Source: Phycisphaerales bacterium (lineage in GTDB: Bacteria; Planctomycetota; Phycisphaerae; Phycisphaerales; UBA1924). Taken from it: a stretch of 64,000 nt of DNA. The stretch is taken from contig RECY01000028.1 in NCBI GenBank assembly GCA_007693785.1, positions 1-64,000 on the forward strand. The letters run 5' to 3'. Under the pieces are notes generated by a model. That model made no database searches. It saw only the letters and a list, made by a program, of their open reading frames with translations, and was not told the origin of the DNA. Shown here piece after piece: positions 25,058 to 33,638 of the stretch. Positions within the stretch are counted from its first letter, which is position 1, and each line of letters begins with the position of its first letter. The position numbers were made by a program, and so were the translations under genes.

Positions 25058-25717
25058 ATGAATCATGGAACAATGTTTGCGAGTGGCATGGCGGTATTAG
25101 CAATTTCAGCGGGCAGTGTGTTCGGAAGCGTATCGATTACAGAGTCGTTTCGGACGCTGCAGGTCTTTGCTTCCACAAGTTCTGGAAACATTCTTGAGGA
25201 TGAATTCACATTTACTGAGCTTGGTGCTTACGACAACGAGTTGGATGCTATGCGGCAAGGCGGGGCGGTGTCTGCGTACGCATTTGCATCGCAAAACACG
25301 CTGATTTCTGTCGATCATTTTTCAGGCAGGCTTGATGTTGAAGCGATGGTTGTTGCTGGCTCGCCCAGCAATGCCGAATCGGTGCCGAATGCCAGTGTCG
25401 TCGTTCGATTTGAAGTGAGTGAACCAACAGAAATACTTTTTTCAGGGAGTGCAACTGGAAATTCGTTTGGGATGTTTGGGTTGTTGCAGAATTCGGATCC
25501 ATTGTTCTCGGTTTTCGAAGCTGGTACGATTACGGACCTGTCATTAATACTTATGCCAGATTATGAATATGAATTCTACGCTTCGGTTGGCTTTAACCAG
25601 CAGGGTGCGGGTGGGTTCGTGGATGATCTGGTTTTTGATCTCAGATTTATTCCTGCGCCGGGTTCGCTCGCGATGCTCGCCTTCGGCGGCTTGGCGGCTC
25701 CGCGTCGGCGTCGGTGA
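25058..25717 (+). CDS. Secreted protein with PEP-CTERM-like tail, AT-richer gene
   Basis: 219 aa, ATG at 25058 preceded by AAAAGGGG. Signal peptide about 1-23 ending VFGS. The mature part is Ser/Thr/Asn-rich and all-beta in appearance, with no known domain. The C-terminus reads FIPAPG, hydrophobic LAMLAFGGLAA, then PRRRR, the same sorting layout as the proteins at 2101 and 17648. The gene is visibly AT-richer than its neighbours and uses codons such as ATT, TTT and AAT freely. That suggests relaxed selection or recent acquisition. It is flanked by ordinary high-GC metabolic genes. Confidence 0.75.
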   Translation: MNHGTMFASGMAVLAISAGSVFGSVSITESFRTLQVFASTSSGNILEDEFTFTELGAYDNELDAMRQGGAVSAYAFASQNTLISVDHFSGRLDVEAMVVAGSPSNAESVPNASVVVRFEVSEPTEILFSGSATGNSFGMFGLLQNSDPLFSVFEAGTITDLSLILMPDYEYEFYASVGFNQQGAGGFVDDLVFDLRFIPAPGSLAMLAFGGLAAPRRRR

Positions 25718-25763
25718 TTGCCCGTTTGTCACCTCTTGCGAGGGTCGGCCATAGCATCTTGGC

Positions 25764-27317
25764 ATGGCTTCTGAACTCGCGAGTATTCTGAACACCCTCG
25801 GCCTAACCGACGACCCGCGGATCTCGCTCGATCGACTCGAGCCGGGCGCGGGTTTTGTGTTGTGTGAGAACCCCACGACCGGCGAGGCGATGGCTCGTGT
25901 TCGCCTCGATGATGCCGACGCCTACGAGCGGGCGGCGAGCGAGGCGCACGCGGCGTTTCTCCGCTGGCGCACCGTCCCGGCTCCGGTGCGTGGGCAGGTG
26001 GTGCGGGCGATCGGGGACGAGCTGCGCGTGCACCGGGATGCGCTCGGGCGGCTGGTTTCGCTGGAGGTTGGGAAGTCGCTGCCGGAGGGGATCGGCGAGG
26101 TGCAGGAGACGGTGGACATCGCGGATTTCGCGGTGGGGCTGAGCCGCCAGTTGTACGGGCTGACGATGCCGAGCGAGCGGGCGATGCACGCGATGCGGGA
26201 GCAGTGGCTGCCGCTGGGGGCGATCGGGGTCATCACGGCGTTCAACTTCCCGAACGCGGTGTGGGGTTGGAACGCGATGCTGGCGGCGGTCTGCGGCGAC
26301 AGCGTGCTGTGGAAGCCGAGCCTGCTCGCGCCGCTGACGGCGATCGCGACGAACACGATCTGCCAGCGCGTCGCGAGCCGCATGGGGCACGAGGGGGTGT
26401 TCGGGCTGGTGATCGGGGAGGACCAGGTTGTCGGCGAGCGGATGATCGCGGACAAGCGGTTCCCGTTGATCTCGGCGACGGGCTCGTGCCGCATGGGGCG
26501 GCACGTGGGGGGCGTGGTCGCGCAGCGCCTCGGGCGGTGCCTGCTGGAGCTCGGCGGGAACAACGCGCTGATTGTGGAGCGGGACGCGGACCTGGATCTG
26601 GCGTTGAAGTCGGTCGTGTTCGGCGCGATCGGGACGGCCGGGCAGCGGTGCACGACGACGCGTCGGCTCTACCTGCACGAGTCGATCGCGGACGAGTTCT
26701 GCGAGCGTCTGGTGCGGGCGTATGCGAGCGTGAAGGTTGGGGACCCGCTGGCGAAGGGCGTGCTGTGCGGGCCGCTGGTGTCGGCGGCGGCGGTGGAGGG
26801 TTTTGAGAGCGCGGTCGCGGCGGCGAAATCGCAGGGCGGGGAGGTGCTCGCGGGCGGGTCGCGGGCGGAGGCGTCGGAGTTGACGCCGCCGGGGCTCGGC
26901 GGGCACTTCGTGCGGCCCACGATCGTGCGCGCGCCGGCGTCGGGCGAGCTGCCGATCGCGAGGGAGGAGACGTTCGCGCCGATTCTGTACGTGTTCACGT
27001 TCAAGACGCTGGAGGAGGCGATCGCGAAGCAGAACGACGCGGATCAGGGGTTGAGCAGCGCGATCTTTACGGAGAGCGCGAGGTCGGCCGAGCGATTTCT
27101 GGATCCTTCGGGGGCCGGGAGCGACTGCGGCTTGGCGTACGTCAATCTCGGGACGAGCGGGGCGGAGATCGGCGGGGCGTTCGGGGGCGAGAAGGACACG
27201 GGCGGCGGGCGCGAGAGCGGGAGCGACTCGTGGAAGGCGTACATGCGCCGCCAGACCTGCAGCGTGAACTTCAGTGGGGAACTGCGCCTCGCACAGGGGA
27301 TCGAGCTCGACCTCTAA
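25764..27317 (+). CDS. Aldehyde dehydrogenase, ALDH7/antiquitin-like
   Basis: 517 aa, ATG at 25764. NAD(P)-dependent oxidation of an aldehyde to an acid. Signatures: TAFNFPNAVWGWN near residue 155, SLLAPLTA, LLELGGNNALIVE (catalytic Glu), and GTAGQRCTTTRR with the catalytic Cys. The C-terminal segment NLGTSGAEIGGAFGGEKDT and ESGSDSWKAYMRRQTC is characteristic of the alpha-aminoadipic semialdehyde dehydrogenase (antiquitin) group, which acts in lysine catabolism. No other lysine-degradation gene is adjacent, so the physiological substrate is inferred only. Confidence 0.9.
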   Translation: MASELASILNTLGLTDDPRISLDRLEPGAGFVLCENPTTGEAMARVRLDDADAYERAASEAHAAFLRWRTVPAPVRGQVVRAIGDELRVHRDALGRLVSLEVGKSLPEGIGEVQETVDIADFAVGLSRQLYGLTMPSERAMHAMREQWLPLGAIGVITAFNFPNAVWGWNAMLAAVCGDSVLWKPSLLAPLTAIATNTICQRVASRMGHEGVFGLVIGEDQVVGERMIADKRFPLISATGSCRMGRHVGGVVAQRLGRCLLELGGNNALIVERDADLDLALKSVVFGAIGTAGQRCTTTRRLYLHESIADEFCERLVRAYASVKVGDPLAKGVLCGPLVSAAAVEGFESAVAAAKSQGGEVLAGGSRAEASELTPPGLGGHFVRPTIVRAPASGELPIAREETFAPILYVFTFKTLEEAIAKQNDADQGLSSAIFTESARSAERFLDPSGAGSDCGLAYVNLGTSGAEIGGAFGGEKDTGGGRESGSDSWKAYMRRQTCSVNFSGELRLAQGIELDL

Positions 27318-27485
27318 GCCCTGTCGGGGCGGATCGGCGGGACGCGCGTCTCGCCAGTGGAGCGCGTCGGTCGCGTCAGGCCAGTCCGCCGTTGCGCGCC
27401 GCTTTTGCAGGCGGATTGGACGCTCCCGCACGCCCCCTCTTGCGCTGTCATCCCGAGCCCTGTTCGCGCGTCTACGATCCTCGCG

Positions 27486-28271
27486 ATGGTCAGTCCGAAC
27501 CCCCGGTTCCGCGTTCCGGCGCGGCGGCCCCAAGAGCGATCCACGGAGGCGAGCGTGCGTGAACAAATGGTCGACGCGTTGGCGGCCGAGGCGGTCGCCC
27601 CGATCCAGAACGGCATGATTGTCGGGCTCGGCACCGGGCGTGCCGCGAGCCGGGGCATCCGCGCCCTGGCCGAGCGCGTCCGCGCCGAGAACCTCGACAT
27701 CCGCCTCGTCTCCACCAGCGAGGCGAGCGAACGCCTCGCCCGCGAACTCGGGCTCGAGGTGACCGAATTTGCCACCATCGAGCGCGTCGATTATCTCTTC
27801 GACGGTGCCGACGAGATCGATCCGGAGCTCCGCCTCATGAAAGGCGGCGGCGGCGCCATGACCCGTGAGCGCATCGTCGCCTGGGCGACCGACCGGTGCG
27901 TCTATATGGTCGATGAGGGCAAGATGGTCGATCGCCTCGGGCAGACCAAGCCGCTGGCGGTGGCCGTGCTCGCCTTTGGGCTCGCGACCGTCCGCGTCTA
28001 CCTGCGGGAGCTCGGTTTCCACGGCGTCGTCCGTCGCGAGATGAACGGGGACCTGTTCATCACCGACAACGGGAACCTGATCGTGGACGTCGAGCTGCCG
28101 GCGGAGATCGACCTGGAGGAGATGGCGGTCAAGCTGAACGATCTGCCGGGCGTGATCGACCACGGGCTGTTTTTGGACGAGGCCGACGAGGTGCTGGTGG
28201 AGCGGGCGGACGGCTCGATCGAGCACATGGAGCGGGTGGACGACGATGAGGATGAGGGGGACGAGGGCTGA
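27486..28271 (+). CDS. rpiA: Ribose-5-phosphate isomerase A
   Basis: 261 aa from the ATG at 27486, directly after an AT-poor leader. Interconverts ribose-5-phosphate and ribulose-5-phosphate (pentose phosphate pathway). Motifs: GMIVGLGTGRAASRGI, LVSTSEASERLA (usually TSxxT), DYLFDGADEIDPELRLMKGGGGAM and the catalytic region around ITDNGNLIVDVEL. The N-terminal 25 residues and the acidic C-terminal tail (DDDEDEGDEG) are extra compared with the E. coli enzyme. Confidence 0.95.
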   Translation: MVSPNPRFRVPARRPQERSTEASVREQMVDALAAEAVAPIQNGMIVGLGTGRAASRGIRALAERVRAENLDIRLVSTSEASERLARELGLEVTEFATIERVDYLFDGADEIDPELRLMKGGGGAMTRERIVAWATDRCVYMVDEGKMVDRLGQTKPLAVAVLAFGLATVRVYLRELGFHGVVRREMNGDLFITDNGNLIVDVELPAEIDLEEMAVKLNDLPGVIDHGLFLDEADEVLVERADGSIEHMERVDDDEDEGDEG

Positions 28272-28300
28272 GAGGATGTTTGTGAGTCGCGGGCTCCGGA

Positions 28301-28450
28301 TGTGCCACTGACCTTGGCCGCAAGGTCAGTGCTCCTTGAGCTTTGTCTCCTTCGACGCCTGTCGGGCCGTTGGATTGATGACACTGAGTTATGGAGAGAG
28401 GGTGATGGGCGGCCCGGAGCACTGACCTCTCGGAAGAGGTCAGTGGCACA
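28301..28450. repeat. Paired-hairpin repeat, copy A
   Basis: 150 bp in the gap between convergent rpiA and icd. Begins TGTGCCACTGACCTT and ends GAGGTCAGTGGCACA. Hairpin 1: CACTGACCTT/AAGGTCAGTG around GGCCGC. Hairpin 2: CACTGACCTC/GAGGTCAGTG around TCGGAA. The spacer between them is not conserved with copies B (49013) and C (53856), while the hairpins are nearly identical. The outer arms of hairpins 1 and 2 can also pair with each other. Confidence 0.85.
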
Positions 28451-28471
28451 GGGCTGTCGTGCTTTCCAGCC

Positions 28472-29959
28472 TCACTGTCCCTGCGCGAGGCTGTAGCCGG
28501 GCTTGCCGTCGAAGTAGCGGAGGGGTTGGAAGTCGGTGACGCCGAACTTCTCGGCGACTTTGTTCAGGAGTTGCACCGTCGGCCCTTGCCCGAGGCTCGG
28601 GCTCTGGCTCATGTCGCGGAGTTCGAAGCGGGCGCGGTAGTAGTCCACGCACTCGGTGTAGACGCTGCCGGTGGGCCAGACCTGGGTGCCGCGGTTGCTC
28701 AGCAGGGTCAGCTTGAACGGCGTGTGCTCGCAGATCGCCTGCAGTCGCTCGGCCAGCTCCGGCGCGGGGAGCACGCTGTCGACGTAGATGTCGCACCCGA
28801 CGTGCACGCTGGTTGCTTTCTCGAACGTGCGCATCAGCGTGTTGTGGCGCGGGCGCTCGGGGCGGGTCAGCGTCGGGGTGTCGGGGGCGTCGGTGGTGGT
28901 GGGCTCGCGGGTGGTCGGCGAGGAACCCAGCTTGGCGATGATCGCGTCGACGAAGCCCGCGGTGTTGACCGGGGGCGTCGAGGCGTCGCCGAAATCGCCG
29001 GTGTGGACGCCGGATTCGAGGGCGGCGTAGAGGGCGTTCTCGATGATCGCGGCCTGCTTGAGCATGCCGAGGTGACGGAGCATCATGAGCCCGCTGAGGA
29101 TGAGGCTGGTGGGGTTGGCGATGCCCTTGCCAGCGATGTCCGGTGCGGTGCCGTGGACGGCTTCGAAGATCGAGATGTGGTGCCCGATGTTGGCGCTGGG
29201 TGCGAAGCCGAGCCCGCCGACGAGCCCGGCGGCCAGATCGCTGACGATGTCGCCCTGCAGGTTGGGGAGCACGACCATCTTGTAGTTCTGCGGGCGGATG
29301 ACCAGGTTCATGCAGAGGGCGTCGATGATGACGTCGGCTCGTTCGATGCCCGGGTAGTCGCCCCCGATCGCGTGGAAGCGGTCGAGGAAGAGCCCGTCGG
29401 TCATCTTCATGATGTTGGCTTTGTGCCCGCAGTGGACCTGCTGGATGCCGAGGCGTTTGGCGAGCTCGAACGCGGCGCGGTGGACCTGCTCGCACCCGGG
29501 AGCGGAGATGAGGCGTTTGCACTCAACGACGTCGTTGGTGAGGCGGTGCTCGATGCCGCCGTAGGTGTCCTCGATGTTCTCGCGGATGACGTAGAAGTCG
29601 ACGGGGACGCCTGCTTTGGAGTAGACGGTTTCGACGCCGGGGAGGGCTTGGAAGTGCCGGATGTTGGCGAAGGCGCCGTACATCTTTCGGAGGCTGACGT
29701 TGATGGACTTGCCGCCGCCGCCGATGGGCGTGCCCATGGGGCCTTTGAAGAGGACGCCGCAGTCTTCGATGGTGCGGATCGCGTCGTCGGTCATGCCGCG
29801 GGAATCGCCCTTGGCGAAGACGCGTTCGCCCATCTCGACGGGTGTGAAGTCGACATGCTGCTGGACGCCGGCGGCTTCCATGATGCGGAGCGCGCCGTCC
29901 ATGATTTCGGGGCCGATGCCGTCGCCGGGGGCGAGCGCGATCCGGAGTTTGTCAGCCAT
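28472..29959 (-). CDS. icd: Isocitrate dehydrogenase, Thermus-type with C-terminal extension
   Basis: 495 aa from the ATG at 29959. Oxidative decarboxylation of isocitrate to 2-oxoglutarate (TCA cycle). Signatures: LAPGDGIGPEIMDGALRI, RENIEDTYGGIEHR (substrate loop), HKANIMKMTDGLFLD, and the cofactor region GFAPSANIG followed by EAVHGTAPDIAGKGIANPT. The core ends near residue 330. It is followed by a low-complexity Thr/Pro linker and a further domain of about 120 residues (HVGCDIYVDS to LRYFDGKPGYSLAQ). The T. thermophilus enzyme has a similar total length and an extra C-terminal domain, so this is the same architecture. Cofactor (NAD or NADP) is not decided from sequence. Confidence 0.93.
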   Translation of the reverse strand: MADKLRIALAPGDGIGPEIMDGALRIMEAAGVQQHVDFTPVEMGERVFAKGDSRGMTDDAIRTIEDCGVLFKGPMGTPIGGGGKSINVSLRKMYGAFANIRHFQALPGVETVYSKAGVPVDFYVIRENIEDTYGGIEHRLTNDVVECKRLISAPGCEQVHRAAFELAKRLGIQQVHCGHKANIMKMTDGLFLDRFHAIGGDYPGIERADVIIDALCMNLVIRPQNYKMVVLPNLQGDIVSDLAAGLVGGLGFAPSANIGHHISIFEAVHGTAPDIAGKGIANPTSLILSGLMMLRHLGMLKQAAIIENALYAALESGVHTGDFGDASTPPVNTAGFVDAIIAKLGSSPTTREPTTTDAPDTPTLTRPERPRHNTLMRTFEKATSVHVGCDIYVDSVLPAPELAERLQAICEHTPFKLTLLSNRGTQVWPTGSVYTECVDYYRARFELRDMSQSPSLGQGPTVQLLNKVAEKFGVTDFQPLRYFDGKPGYSLAQGQ

Positions 29960-30090
29960 CGTGTCGGGGTCTCCGCGTGCGGGTCGTGCTCGCGCGGTGG
30001 CGCGAGCGGGATCACTGAAGTTTCGGGGATGAAACATAGCGCCGGCGCACGGCGTGCGAGCGTGCCGCACCTTCCCGTCTCACGCCCGCT

Positions 30091-30150
30091 GCCCTCCCCC
30101 GCCCCAGCGGGGGAGGTGTCGGCGCAGCCGACGGAGGGGGTCCGGGGAAA
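30091..30150. repeat. Double-hairpin palindromic repeat upstream of icd
   Basis: Two perfect stems in tandem: CTCCCCCGC/GCGGGGGAG (30094-30115, loop CCCA) and GTCGGC/GCCGAC (30118-30132, loop GCA), followed by GGAGGGGGTCCGGGGAAAAAT. It lies in the 402-bp gap between icd and sua5 (29960-30361), which holds no gene. The rest of that gap contains the icd promoter region and a solitary hairpin at 30301. Confidence 0.7.
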
Positions 30151-30300
30151 AATCGCCCCAATCGCACAGAGCCAGATTCCGAAGCCAAGCTCGCCGACGT
30201 CATGGACCGCTGCGGTGAGGTCGGTGCCCGTTGCTCTTTCTCTATCTCCCCGCCCTCGCTTTGCCCGGTTTGGTGAACGGGAGCGGGCGCGAGGCGGCCC

Positions 30301-30335
30301 GGAGCAGTGATCTTGCGGACAAGGTCAGTGGCACA
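30301..30335. repeat. Solitary half of the paired-hairpin repeat
   Basis: Reverse-orientation relative of hairpin 1 of copies A-C, ending GGTCAGTGGCACA. One arm has changed (CAGTGATCTT where the others read CACTGACCTT complement-wise), so the stem is imperfect. The second hairpin is missing. Confidence 0.7.
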
Positions 30336-30361
30336 TGCCGGAGCGTCCGGTCGCGGCGTGC

Positions 30362-31351
30362 TTAAGGCGTGCTCGCTCTCGTGAGGCGCTCGTGGACGGC
30401 TTGCCAGATCGCCGTTTCCTCGGGCCGCTGCCCGCTCGCGGGTGGGCGGCAGACCAGGATCCACGTGGGTTGCGCCGCGTCCGCCTCGCGGAGGGCCGCG
30501 TAGAGGCGAGCCGCGTAGGCCGAGGCGTCGCTCGGCATCACGATCGCCTCGTGCGGCGGCTCCACCGCGACGGGCAAGCCCGGCGGCGTCAGCACCACGC
30601 ACGCCCCCGTGCTCGACACCATCGCCTCGTCCAACGCTGAGAGGGTTTCGACCAAGTGCACCGGTGCCGACGGGCGGTAGTGGGGCCCCAGACGCCCCGG
30701 CGAGCCGGCGTGTCCGTCGGTTCCCTCGCCCTCGCCCACTGCGATGCCCAGCACTTCCGCGATCGCCGCCGCCCCGATCATCCCGGGCCGGAGGATCACC
30801 GGGCGGGCCGGGTCCATGAGCGAGAGCACGGTGGATTCGAGGCCGACGCGGCACGCCCCGCCGTCGAGCACCAGCACCTCGCCCGGGTCGAAGGCCTCGC
30901 GCACGTGCGACGCCAGCGTCGGGCTCACCGCACCGGATCGGTTGGCGCTCGGCCCGACCAGCGGCTCACCCACCGCCCGGAACAGCGCCAGCGCGAGTGG
31001 ATGGTCCGGGCTCCGCACCGCGACCCCCGGCCCGCCCGCGGTGACCGCGCTCGGCACCCCCGCCCCCGCCGGCAGCACGAGCGTCAGCGGGCCCGGCCAG
31101 AACGCCGACGCCAGCCGACGCGCCGCCATCGGCCAAGCCCCGGTCACCCGCCGAGCCATCGCCTCGTCCAGCACGTGCACGATGAGCGGGTTGCTCGCGG
31201 GGCGACCCTTGGCCGCGAACACCCGCGCGACCGCCTCCCCATTGAGCGCCAGCGCCCCGAGCCCGTAGACGGTTTCCGTCGGAAACGCGACCAGCCGCCC
31301 GCTGCGCAGGCGACGCACCGCGTCGTCGAGCTCGGGCTGGGGATGGTTCAT
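30362..31351 (-). CDS. sua5: L-threonylcarbamoyladenylate synthase (Sua5/YrdC)
   Basis: 329 aa, ATG at 31351. Makes threonylcarbamoyl-AMP for the t6A37 modification of ANN-decoding tRNAs. YrdC core in residues 1-200: LVAFPTETVYGLGALAL, KGRPASNPLIVHV, FWPGPLTLVLP, VAVRSPDHPLA and GPSANRSGAVSPT. The remaining 120 residues are the Sua5-type C-terminal domain, with HYRPSAPVHLVET at its start. This two-domain form is common outside the enterobacteria. The stop lies next to the solitary hairpin at 30301. Confidence 0.95.
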   Translation of the reverse strand: MNHPQPELDDAVRRLRSGRLVAFPTETVYGLGALALNGEAVARVFAAKGRPASNPLIVHVLDEAMARRVTGAWPMAARRLASAFWPGPLTLVLPAGAGVPSAVTAGGPGVAVRSPDHPLALALFRAVGEPLVGPSANRSGAVSPTLASHVREAFDPGEVLVLDGGACRVGLESTVLSLMDPARPVILRPGMIGAAAIAEVLGIAVGEGEGTDGHAGSPGRLGPHYRPSAPVHLVETLSALDEAMVSSTGACVVLTPPGLPVAVEPPHEAIVMPSDASAYAARLYAALREADAAQPTWILVCRPPASGQRPEETAIWQAVHERLTRASTP

Positions 31352-31390
31352 CGCGCGATGCGGGCTTCGGGCAGGTTCGGCGGCGGGGCG

Positions 31391-33259
31391 TCAGCGCGAG
31401 GTGCGGACGACGCCGTGCTCGTCGATGACGGCGTCGGCGTCGGGGACGTCGAACCGGATGCCGTTGCGCTCCAGCGTCATCCCGAGCGCCGCATAGTAGT
31501 TCGCCAGCGCGGTGTTGTAATCGACCAGCGCCTGCAGCTCCTCGCGCTCGCTCCCGGCGAGGGATTCCTGACGGTTGAGCTCGAGGTCGAGAAACTCGAT
31601 CGTGAACCCGCGGAGGAGCTGCTTCTCGATCTGCAGCGCCCGCAGGACTTCCGCCGCCGCGAGGCGGGAGACGCGCGTCTGCTCGATCAGGCGGTAGTTG
31701 AGGCGGACGGTATCCAACGAGGTTTTCAGCTCCAGCACGATCTGCTGGATCGTGTTCCGGTAGCTGATGACCGCCTGCATCCGCTCCAGGCGGCGCTGGC
31801 GGGCGAGCGCCTCGGCCCCGCGGTTGCCGATCGGCTGCTCAAAGAACAGGCCCACCAGGAAGCTGATGAACTGCCCGTCCACGATGTCGCCGTAGGCGTC
31901 GCCCAGGTTCCGCTGCAGTTCCTCGTACCGCCCCTGGAGGCGCAGGTCGAGCTGCGGGAGGCGCTGGTTGTCCGCGACGGTCTGGCGGATGCTCGTGTCG
32001 TCGATCGATAGGATCGCCCGCGCCACTTCCGGGCGCTTCTCGATCGCGGTCGTGATCGCGTCCAGCAGGCTGAACTCGATCGCCTCGTCCACCGCTTCGT
32101 CGGCCGGGATCAGCATCGCCTCGGAACCGATCGGGAACGCGTCATCGTTGATCAGCACCTTGAGCCGATCGCTGGCGCGGCGGAGCGACGTCTGCGCCCG
32201 CAGCACGTCGGCGCGGCGGCTCTCCACACGCGCCACCGCGTTGGCGATCTGGGCGCGGCTCACGTCGATCCGACGACGCTCGATCACCTGATCCCGGACC
32301 TGCACGCCCCGGTCAAACAGGCGCTGCAGGATCATCAGGTCCCGGTGCGCCCGGTAGAGCTCCCAGTAGGCCGACTCGGTCTCGGTCACGGTGCGGATCA
32401 ACTCGCTCTTGAGCGCCGCGACGCTGCTGCGCTCGGCGTTCCGGGCCAGGCGGACCTGCGCGAGGTTTACGCCCGAGCCGGCGTTGCGCATCAGCGGCTG
32501 ATCGATCTGGGCCGTCAGCCCGAGGCGCCACGACGGGTCCGGCGAAAGCTGGCGCCCCGGACTGTTGTCGTCGAGGTACGTCACCGCCTGCTGCAGCGTC
32601 AGCGTCCCGCCCGAGAGGAGCTGTCGCCGGATGCCGGTCGTGTTGGTGATCGCGTTCTGGTCCGTCGCCGCCGGGTTGGGCACGCCGAAGCTCGCGACCG
32701 ACGCCTGCGGGCTGTCGGTCCGCGTGTACTCGAGGTTGCTGAACAGCACCCAGTCGAAGGCGGCCTCGGCCGCCACGACCTGGCTCTCCGCGACCGCCGG
32801 CGCCAGACGCGCGAACTGCAACTCCAGGTTCCGCTCCACCGCCGACCGCACCGCCCGCTCCAGGCTGATCGCGACGACCCGCTGCGCCCGCCCGAGCATG
32901 TCCTCCGCGAGCGGAAGATCGTCGGCGTCCAGCGAGTACGAGCCCGGGCCCCCCATCGTCTCGAGTTCGGGCATCACCCGCTCGTCGATCTGCAACGCCG
33001 CCGCTGTGCTCTCGCGCTCGGTGATGCGTCGCTGGGGCGACTGCGAGGGCTCGTCGAGCTCGCGCCGGATGGTGTCGACCAGGGCCCGCTGCATGGCGGC
33101 CTCGGACCCGCGGGTCACGCTCCGGTTCGACTCGCACCCGGACATCGCCGCGAGCGAGCCCGCGGACACCGCGAGCGCGACGCCGGCGACGCGGCACAGA
33201 GCCGCGGGGAGCAAGACACGCCGGGACGCCCCGGGCCGACGATGTTGGACAGGATGCAT
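31391..33259 (-). CDS. TolC-like outer-membrane efflux protein
   Basis: 622 aa, ATG at 33259. The N-terminal 40 residues hold a signal peptide ending LAAMSGCE, a lipobox-like site, so it may be a lipoprotein. The rest is two repeats of the outer membrane efflux protein family, rich in long Ala/Arg/Gln/Leu helices (for example LARNAERSSVAALKSELIRTV and YNTALANYYAALGMTLER near the C-terminus). TolC-family proteins form trimeric outer-membrane channels for efflux or type I secretion. No RND pump or adaptor protein is adjacent, so its partners must lie elsewhere. Longer than TolC (about 470-490) mainly at the N-terminus. Confidence 0.85.
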   Translation of the reverse strand: MHPVQHRRPGASRRVLLPAALCRVAGVALAVSAGSLAAMSGCESNRSVTRGSEAAMQRALVDTIRRELDEPSQSPQRRITERESTAAALQIDERVMPELETMGGPGSYSLDADDLPLAEDMLGRAQRVVAISLERAVRSAVERNLELQFARLAPAVAESQVVAAEAAFDWVLFSNLEYTRTDSPQASVASFGVPNPAATDQNAITNTTGIRRQLLSGGTLTLQQAVTYLDDNSPGRQLSPDPSWRLGLTAQIDQPLMRNAGSGVNLAQVRLARNAERSSVAALKSELIRTVTETESAYWELYRAHRDLMILQRLFDRGVQVRDQVIERRRIDVSRAQIANAVARVESRRADVLRAQTSLRRASDRLKVLINDDAFPIGSEAMLIPADEAVDEAIEFSLLDAITTAIEKRPEVARAILSIDDTSIRQTVADNQRLPQLDLRLQGRYEELQRNLGDAYGDIVDGQFISFLVGLFFEQPIGNRGAEALARQRRLERMQAVISYRNTIQQIVLELKTSLDTVRLNYRLIEQTRVSRLAAAEVLRALQIEKQLLRGFTIEFLDLELNRQESLAGSEREELQALVDYNTALANYYAALGMTLERNGIRFDVPDADAVIDEHGVVRTSR

Positions 33260-33638
33260 GGGTCGATAAAGCTAGGTCCACCCCGGCAACCCGGCAAGGC
33301 GAGGGGGATCCGTGCCCCGCTGCGGGAAATCCTCCCCCCGCGTCTTCCCGCCCGCGATCCGAAGCCCGCCCGCGTGGGACCGGTAGAATGTGCGCAGTTC
33401 GGGCGCTCTGGCGGGCCCGCGACCGGGGCCACGGGGCGAAATATCCGCCCGATCACGGATTCTGGCCGACGGTGTCTCGGGGCTAGCCTCGCGCCGCACC
33501 GGCGTCCGAGGCCGAAGCACACCCGGGCGCCGACGTCGGCAGGGTGAGCCCGATGGATGGGACCCCCCGGGGACGCCCGCGGCTTCGTGCAGCCGCCCGT
33601 CCCGACCGACCGAGCCACCCAGACGAGGAGTCTGAGCG
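33260..33638. other. 379-bp divergent intergenic region
   Basis: Lies between the divergent TolC-like and SH3-domain genes and must hold both promoters. It has several GC-rich short inverted repeats but no clear -35/-10 pair or operator. GACGAGGAG at about 33622-33630 is the ribosome site of the downstream gene. No coding sequence is supported. Confidence 0.4.

Noticed and set aside
28526-30310. Plus-strand open frame opposite icd
   Set aside because: Ala/Asp/Gly/Val-rich antisense shadow of a clear enzyme gene.
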